DNA of 33,591 nt from Burkholderiales bacterium (lineage in GTDB: Bacteria > Pseudomonadota > Gammaproteobacteria > Burkholderiales > SG8-39): contig CAKKSJ010000276.1 in assembly GCA_919902965.1 (NCBI GenBank), forward strand, positions 1 to 33,591, written 5' to 3'. This document shows, in pieces, positions 18,410 through 23,796 of this stretch. The notes under the pieces are model-generated. The model worked only from the letters and a program-made list of their open reading frames with translations. It was not told the origin of the DNA and made no database searches. Position numbers and translations under genes: made by a program. Positions within the stretch are counted from its first letter, which is position 1. Every line of letters starts with the position of its first letter.

Positions 18410-18817
18410 ATCCGCCACACCGATATACCACTTCGGCTTTATGCGTCCGAAGTCGCTGCGGATGTGTTGCCGGAGACCTTGCCTCGAGTCCAGGACGGAC
18501 GGCCGCTCGTTCTCCCGGGCGAACACTACCCAATGCCAGAAGGGTCGCCCACGTTCGAGATGCCATTTGATCGACAACAGGGCCAGATCGGGAAGCGCGT
18601 CCCAGGATCGGAACGGCGTCTCGGTGGCGTCTGCTTTAAGGCCAAAGCGGCGAAGCAGCTTGCGCACATGGGCAGTCTCCGACCAGAGCCTCTGGTCGTC
18701 CGCGTAAATGTCAAGAGCGCTGGCTACGTATTTCGCGCGCGAATACGATACGCCCGCAATCGCGGCGACACTCGCGATACCGCAACCTGTGGGCTCAAGT
18801 TGAATTACCGGCTTCAT
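18383..18817 (-). CDS. peptidase C39-like (papain-like fold) protein
   Basis: MKPVIQLEPTGCGIASVAAIAGVSYSRAK (Q..TGCG catalytic-type motif) and HWVVFARENERPSVLDSRQG (H...D). Confidence 0.7.
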   Translation of the reverse strand: MKPVIQLEPTGCGIASVAAIAGVSYSRAKYVASALDIYADDQRLWSETAHVRKLLRRFGLKADATETPFRSWDALPDLALLSIKWHLERGRPFWHWVVFARENERPSVLDSRQGLRQHIRSDFGRIKPKWYIGVADAQASIARR

Positions 18818-18831
18818 GCGGATGCTCAAGC
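18402..18831. repeat. 14-bp perfect inverted repeat flanking the C39-like gene
   Basis: gcttgagcatccgc at 18402-18415 and gcggatgctcaagc at 18818-18831. Confidence 0.9.
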
Positions 18832-18881
18832 AGATGCAATCGGGCTGCGCGCTGCCGCGCCAGCTTGACCGCACTTTGGGC
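18824..18881 (-). repeat. attC-like recombination site of the GNAT cassette
   Basis: Minus strand GCCCAAAGTGCGGTCAAGCTGGCGCGGCAGCGCGCAGCCCGATTGCATCTGC|TTGAGC; GCCCAA overlaps the GNAT TAG stop and complements the cassette start TTGGGC at 19399. Confidence 0.65.
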
Positions 18882-19375
18882 TACACCGGCAGATGATACT
18901 CGAAACGTTGTTCATTGACCTCGGCGCCCCAGTGACCGCCGCGTTGCTGTCGGGTCAGGCGGAACCCGTACTTCTCATATAGATGACGCGCAGCAGCCAA
19001 GCCTTCAAAGGTCCACAAATAGATCTTTTTGTATTCTCGCGCGCGGCAAAAATCGAGCGCGGTACTTATCAGTTTGTTGCCCGCCCCGTTCCCGCGCAGG
19101 GCGTCGGAGACGATAAACCAGCGTAGATGTGCGCCTTCCGTTTCGGCCTCGCCAGCATCGATAGTGATCGAGCCTTCGATACGACCGTCGGAGAGCGCTA
19201 GCCACATGCCGTCGCGGGCGGCATCAAAACGGCGCAGGAACTCAGACAGCTCGCAAGCTACCTTGCTTTCAAAGTAAAGGCCGAATCCGCTGTGCCGCTG
19301 ATAGTAGGTGCCGTGTAGCTCGGTGATGCGGCCAATCGCGCCCGGCGCGTAATCTGCGGAGATTTCCAGGCTCAT
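18881..19375 (-). CDS. GNAT family N-acetyltransferase
   Basis: LRWFIVSDALRGNGAGNKLISTALDFCRAREYKKIYLWTFEGLAAARHLYEKYGFRLT. Confidence 0.9.
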   Translation of the reverse strand: MSLEISADYAPGAIGRITELHGTYYQRHSGFGLYFESKVACELSEFLRRFDAARDGMWLALSDGRIEGSITIDAGEAETEGAHLRWFIVSDALRGNGAGNKLISTALDFCRAREYKKIYLWTFEGLAAARHLYEKYGFRLTRQQRGGHWGAEVNEQRFEYHLPV

Positions 19376-19393
19376 TCGAGATCTCCCATCGAG

Positions 19394-19460
19394 GCCCAAG
19401 GTCTGAATTCAGCGGCGCTGCGCGGCTTCATGCGCGTCGCCCTGCAAGCCGTGCTTGGGC
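19394..19460 (-). repeat. attC-like recombination site of the SRPBCC cassette
   Basis: Minus strand GCCCAAGCACGGCTTGCAGGGCGACGCGCATGAAGCCGCGCAGCGCCGCTGAATTCAGACC|TTGGGC; the CCGCGCAGCGCCGCT half is shared with typical attC L' arms and with the site at 20227. Confidence 0.75.
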
Positions 19461-19509
19461 GGCAGCGCGATTGAATCGGCCGGATCCCGATAGTCGCCGG
19501 CGCCGGCGT

Positions 19510-19965
19510 TCAGATTCCCGGGTAGCCGCGTTCCTCCAGGTCGAAACGATCCTCCTCGAGTGCGGTCGCCACGTCGCGCTGCAGGCCTATGCGTACCAGC
19601 GGCGCAAGGAGACTGAGCACTCCGTTCAACGGCATCTCGACCGTAGTCCGAACGCGCGTGCGGTCCGGGCCCACCGATTCGAATTCCTGGGTGATTAGCA
19701 GTCCCGCGTTCGATCCAGAGAGACTGCGCAGGGTCGAGCTGCCGTCGGTACGGCGCAAGACTTCGATCTCATCCTCCTGAAGCATGCCGAAAACGCGTCG
19801 GCGCCCCGTGAACCGACATCCGCCTTGCGTCGGGCGCACGCTGCTCACCTCAAGGTCGGCGTGCACCCGCGTCGACGCGTGATGCTCCATGTCGATGAAC
19901 TGCTTCTGCACCACCCCGATCGGGCGCGCGATGAGCTTTTCGCCGTGGACGACAATGCTAGCCAT
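19510..19965 (-). CDS. SRPBCC (START/polyketide cyclase-like) protein
   Basis: MASIVVHGEKLIARPIGVVQKQFIDMEHH...TRVRTTVEMPLNGVLSLLAPLVRIGLQRDVATALEEDR. Confidence 0.8.
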   Translation of the reverse strand: MASIVVHGEKLIARPIGVVQKQFIDMEHHASTRVHADLEVSSVRPTQGGCRFTGRRRVFGMLQEDEIEVLRRTDGSSTLRSLSGSNAGLLITQEFESVGPDRTRVRTTVEMPLNGVLSLLAPLVRIGLQRDVATALEEDRFDLEERGYPGI

Positions 19966-20124
19966 ATTTCCCCCTTCGGTGACCCTTGATAGACATCGCT
20001 TATCGACGAATGCTGCGTAAGTTTGGCCGAATGCGCAATTCTCCGGCGACCCTTACACCTGCCATAGCCGCATGGCGACAATCTTCAGACGGCGTCCCCT
20101 ATGCCGCCCAGCGCCAAAGCTCAG

Positions 20125-20200
20125 CTGCGGCAGTCACCTCGGAGATGACGCCAACATCGTCCTTTGTCTCGTCTCTTATCACGATTCCTTGTGTCGTCAC
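20125..20200 (-). pseudogene. 5' fragment of a YhbS-like GNAT acetyltransferase gene inside the SRPBCC cassette leader
   Basis: Minus strand from GTG at 20200: VTTQGIVIRDETKDDVGVISEVTAAAEL then WRWAA*, matching only the N-terminal signature IRxETxxDvxxIxxVtxxAf. Confidence 0.55.
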
Positions 20201-20226
20201 GGCAATCTCATTTTACGTCGTTGCAG

Positions 20227-20297
20227 GCCCAACGTGAAAGTAACCGGCGCTGCGCGGTTTTCCCGCGCAGCGTCCGTGTTTGACTGCCGGCTTGGGT
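20227..20297 (-). repeat. attC-like recombination site of the mandelate-racemase-like cassette (best-formed site)
   Basis: Minus strand ACCCAAGCCGGCAGTCAAACACGGACGCTGCGCGGGAAAACCGCGCAGCGCCGGTTACTTTCACG|TTGGGC; perfect GCGCTGCGCGG/CCGCGCAGCGC-type stem and canonical R' GTTGGGC (GTTRRRY). Confidence 0.85.
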
Positions 20298-20325
20298 CGA
20301 TTTGGCGAGGGTCAACGGACGGCTC

Positions 20326-21414
20326 CTAAGCGGAAAACCGCTCAACCGCCTTTTCATTCCAGGCAACGCCGCTTCCCATGGATCCCTCTATGTTGGCCAT
20401 GCCCTTGTTGATCTCCAGGGGTTCGCTCATGATCGGATTCCACCAATCCACATATTCGAGCCAGTGGGCCGTCGGCGCCAGGCATAGAAGCTGTGCGCTT
20501 ATCTCCGGCCAGAGATGGTTGGAAAGGCGAATGCTTTTGGCTTGCGCGAGGCTCGCAGCCCGCAACCAACCCGTTACACCACCAATTTTCATAACGTCTG
20601 GCATCATGAAATCCGAGGCGCGTGCATCGATTGCATGCTGCATGTCCAGAGTGCCCCACCAGTTCTCACCACACTGGATCGGTGTTTTTGCTTCAGCGGC
20701 GATGACTGCATGCCCGGCATAGTCATGGGCGAGTGTCGGTTCCTCCACCCAGGTGAGGCCTTCTTCATCCAGTACGCGCAAGCGCTGCACCGCCTCCACC
20801 GGGGTCAAGCACTGGTTGTAGTCCACCATGATTGCGACCGAGTCGCCCACGGCGCTTCGCATGGCGCGAATCACCGCCAAGTCGTCCTGGACCGTGGCAT
20901 AACCAATCTTTGCTTTGATTCCGGCAAATCCCTGTTTGACCCACTCCCGCGCAGTCTTGGCGGAACCTTCGACCCCGTCATATCCCACTGCGCCGTAGGC
21001 CGGAATTGGTTTTGCGACGCCGCCGAGCAGACGCACCAGCGGTACGCCGTGGCTACGCGCAAGCGCATCCCAAAGTGCCATGTCAATGGCGGAAAGAGCG
21101 ATGCCGACAAGGCCTTGTGTGCCCAACAAACGAAAGCGCCTGGAGAGTTTCTGCTCGATCTCGGCCGGGGCTAGCAGATCGCCCGTGATAAGTGACTCCA
21201 GATTTCGAATCAGGTCCGCCGTCGGCTTCAGCGCAGCGGCAGTGTACGTAAACACTACGCTGTGGCCGACAACCCCGTCCTCGGTCGTGATGTCTGTCAG
21301 CACAAGGGGCGATTCTGAAACGGTGCCGCCGGCAGTCTGGTGCGGGTGCGCCATCGGCACACGGACTGCGCGCACCTCTACCGCTCGTATTCTGGACCTC
21401 ATGTCATGCGTCAT
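20326..21414 (-). CDS. mandelate racemase/muconate-lactonizing enzyme family protein (enolase superfamily)
   Basis: GFAGIKAKIGY (KxK), IMVDYNQ, WVEEPTLAHDYAGH, IQCGENWWG, MMPDVMKIGGVTGWLRA, SNHLWPEISAQLL. Confidence 0.93.
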   Translation of the reverse strand: MTHDMRSRIRAVEVRAVRVPMAHPHQTAGGTVSESPLVLTDITTEDGVVGHSVVFTYTAAALKPTADLIRNLESLITGDLLAPAEIEQKLSRRFRLLGTQGLVGIALSAIDMALWDALARSHGVPLVRLLGGVAKPIPAYGAVGYDGVEGSAKTAREWVKQGFAGIKAKIGYATVQDDLAVIRAMRSAVGDSVAIMVDYNQCLTPVEAVQRLRVLDEEGLTWVEEPTLAHDYAGHAVIAAEAKTPIQCGENWWGTLDMQHAIDARASDFMMPDVMKIGGVTGWLRAASLAQAKSIRLSNHLWPEISAQLLCLAPTAHWLEYVDWWNPIMSEPLEINKGMANIEGSMGSGVAWNEKAVERFSA

Positions 21415-21435
21415 GGCAGGCTCCATCTGAGGTAG

Positions 21436-21492
21436 ACCCAAGGCAAAGCTAAGTCGCAGCCGAAGGCGGTCGCCTTGAGCGCCATGTTATGC
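21436..21492 (-). repeat. attC-like recombination site of the methyltransferase cassette
   Basis: Minus strand GCATAACATGGCGCTCAAGGCGACCGCCTTCGGCTGCGACTTAGCTTTGCC|TTGGGT; R'' GCATAAC, L'' GCTCAAG versus L' CTTAGC (L'' has one extra unpaired C, as in canonical attC such as the aadA site). Confidence 0.8.
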
Positions 21493-22131
21493 CCGCCTTT
21501 TTCTGGCATCAATCAACGTGTAGACGCCAAAGACCATTTCACGCGTTTCGACCTGTGCAGCTTTTTCATTTATGAAATCCACAATCGCCCCAACAGGCTT
21601 GGCGCCTACAACCATCGATTTCAGATATATGTAGGCATTTGCTAGCGGATGGTACCAATTGGACTTGAGAGGAATTGAGTCAATAATTAGCAATTGGCCG
21701 CCCGGCTTCAGAATAGAGATGCCTTTTTCTATTGCTCTTTGATAATCAGGCATCGCAGTGAGGGCGAGGCAAAACACTACTGCATCGGCCTTGTTCGTCG
21801 GTGAGAAGTCATACATGTCCATGCACTCAAAGCGGACGTTGCGCCAGCCATTGCTTACTCTTTTTTGGTTCGCCAGATCAATCATTTGACTGGAGAAATC
21901 AATGCCAATTATCTCTATTGATTCGCCGTATCTTCCTAAAATGCTTGGCACTACGGAGGCGGGGCCACAACCCAACTCAACCACGGTGCCCCCTTCGGGG
22001 AGGTCAAGCCTATTTGCCACCTCATCATAAAGCCGGGAGGCCTGACCGAGGCTCAAAAGGAAAGCAACGAAGTCGTAACTTGAAGCCACAAGATCATATT
22101 TGTTCTTATTAGCTACTTGCCTGATGTCCAC
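21487..22131 (-). CDS. class I SAM-dependent methyltransferase
   Basis: GGTVVELGCGPASVVPSILGRYGESIEIIGIDFSSQMIDLANQK; DAVVFCLALTAMPDYQRAIEKGISILKPGGQLLIIDSIP. Confidence 0.9.
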   Translation of the reverse strand: MDIRQVANKNKYDLVASSYDFVAFLLSLGQASRLYDEVANRLDLPEGGTVVELGCGPASVVPSILGRYGESIEIIGIDFSSQMIDLANQKRVSNGWRNVRFECMDMYDFSPTNKADAVVFCLALTAMPDYQRAIEKGISILKPGGQLLIIDSIPLKSNWYHPLANAYIYLKSMVVGAKPVGAIVDFINEKAAQVETREMVFGVYTLIDARKRRA

Positions 22132-22204
22132 CTTAACCTCCCCGAAGTTTATTCAGTATTCCATCGTGTTTCGGGCATAAGGTCGTCGCCAACCGGCGGC
22201 CCGC

Positions 22205-22945
22205 TTAGCTGAAGTCCGGCGCAATCAGGTCCAGCCGGTCGGTGACAATCGCGTCGACGCCCCAATCGAGCAGCACGCGCGCAGTCTCCGGGTCGTTGAC
22301 GGTGTAGCACAGCAGCCAGTAGCCCGCCTCGCGCACCGCGCGCGCCTGCTGCGGCAGCAGCATGCGGTAGTCGCAGTGCAGCGACACGCAGCCGAGCTTT
22401 TGCATCCAGTGTTTCCAGTCGGCCGGGATGGTCTGGGTCAGGCCGCCGCGCGGCAATTCCGGCACCGCTTCCCTGGCGGCAGCGAGCGCTGCGGGCTGGA
22501 ACGAGCACAGCAGGGGCTGCACCGCCGCGCCGCGCCAGAGTTCGCGCGCGGCGCGCGCCGCCGCTGTGCCGGTCTGCGCTTCGAATCCCTTGCTTGGCTT
22601 GATTTCGATGTCGGCCCAGAGCCCGAGTTCCACGCACAAGCGGCCCGCCTGCTCGAAGCTCGGCACGGGTTCGCCGGCGTGTTGCGCGGAGAACCAGCTG
22701 CCGGCGTCGAGCGTGAGCATGTCGCGGTACGCGGTCGCGGCGATAGCGCCGCTGCCGCTGGTGGTGCGCGCCAGCGTCTCGTCGTGCATCAGGATCGGGG
22801 TGGCGTCGCCGGCCAGCATGACGTCGAATTCGACCCCGGCAAAGCCGAGTTGCTTCGCCTTGCGCATGCCGGCGAGCGTGTTTTCCGGCGCAAGCGTGCC
22901 GCCGCCGCGGTGCGCGATGATGCGCGGATAGGGCCAGGGCTTCAT
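22205..22945 (-). CDS. ugpQ: glycerophosphodiester phosphodiesterase
   Basis: IIAHRGGGTLAPENTLAGMRKAKQLGFAGVEFDVMLAGDATPILMHDETLARTT GDPD signature. Confidence 0.94.
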   Translation of the reverse strand: MKPWPYPRIIAHRGGGTLAPENTLAGMRKAKQLGFAGVEFDVMLAGDATPILMHDETLARTTSGSGAIAATAYRDMLTLDAGSWFSAQHAGEPVPSFEQAGRLCVELGLWADIEIKPSKGFEAQTGTAAARAARELWRGAAVQPLLCSFQPAALAAAREAVPELPRGGLTQTIPADWKHWMQKLGCVSLHCDYRMLLPQQARAVREAGYWLLCYTVNDPETARVLLDWGVDAIVTDRLDLIAPDFS

Positions 22946-23388
22946 TTTTGTTTCTTCCGTATATATAGCGTATGCACCACGCGGGCGACCACTGCGCCGG
23001 CTTCGTTTTTGACTTCCACCGGAAATTGCGGCAGGTATTTCTCGCCAGCGGCGGTGTGCGCCTTGATGTCGGCGATGGTCGCGTCGTCAATCGCGAAATG
23101 CGCATGCACCTTGCTCTTTTCGGCAATCAGGTATTCGATTGCGCCGCCTTTGTGCGACACCACATAAGCGCTGCCGAGGATGTGGATCAGCATCAGCATG
23201 TAGAACGGATCGGTCATGGCATAGAGGCTGCCGCCGAAATGGGTGCCGATGTAATTGCGGTTATGCCACTTGCGCGAGAGTTCGACCTCGATCTCGCGGT
23301 AATCGGGCGCAATGCGCTTGACGCGAATGCCGGTGGCGCGAAACGGCGACCACAGGTTCATGCCGACGCGCAGCCACCTCGCTTTCAC
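22942..23388 (-). CDS. DUF4442 (hotdog-fold thioesterase-like) protein
   Basis: MNLWSPFRATGIRVKRIAPDYREIEVELSRKWHNRNYIGTHFGGSLYAMTDPFYMLMLIHILG; likely GTG start at 23388; 4-nt overlap with ugpQ. Confidence 0.82.
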   Translation of the reverse strand: MKARWLRVGMNLWSPFRATGIRVKRIAPDYREIEVELSRKWHNRNYIGTHFGGSLYAMTDPFYMLMLIHILGSAYVVSHKGGAIEYLIAEKSKVHAHFAIDDATIADIKAHTAAGEKYLPQFPVEVKNEAGAVVARVVHTLYIRKKQK

Positions 23389-23400
23389 GGTTGAATACGA

Positions 23401-23424
23401 TATGAGGGGATATGTCCCCTCATA
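23401..23424. repeat. perfect 10-bp inverted repeat with 4-nt loop
   Basis: tatgagggga tatg tcccctcata. Confidence 0.9.
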
Positions 23425-23473
23425 CTCCCCCAAGTCAGGGCCGCTTCGGCAATTCGGAATCGGCTTGGGTAAG

Positions 23474-23690
23474 TCAAGCGATCTCCAGGCGCTCGGGTCG
23501 GATGCCCATCACCGGTTCGCGTCCGCTGAGCACTGCCGGCACTGGCACGGAAAGATGTACGCCGTCGGCGAGCGCAAAGCCGGATGTATCTGCGCGGCCA
23601 CGCAGGAAATTCATTGCGCGCGAGTCGACGAATCCGGCGACGTACTGGGTTGTCGGGCGCTGATTCGCCGATCGCGACCTCGCCGCCGGT
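23474..23690 (-). pseudogene. ugpC: 3' remnant of ugpC (ABC transporter ATPase)
   Basis: Minus strand ...RPTTQYVAGFVDSRAMNFLRGRADTSGFALADGVHLSVPVPAVLSGREPVMGIRPERLEIA* = UgpC/MalK C-terminal region; no Walker/ABC signature portion remains. Confidence 0.85.
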
Positions 23691-23691
23691 G

Positions 23692-23757
23692 CTAGGCTGG
23701 CACAAAATCCTCCAGCTTCGCCGCCAAGAACAGGCTATCTTGCCTCCCGTCGTACCC
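23692..23757 (-). pseudogene. possible N-terminal scrap of an IS1182/IS5-like transposase
   Basis: Minus strand GYDGRQDSLFLAAKLEDFVPA* resembles the QxxLF...LeDfVPxdH N-terminal motif of DUF772-type transposases; 21 codons only. Confidence 0.3.
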
Positions 23758-23796
23758 CGTTTACACGTCATCGAAATTCAACAGCCTGTCAGCGCC

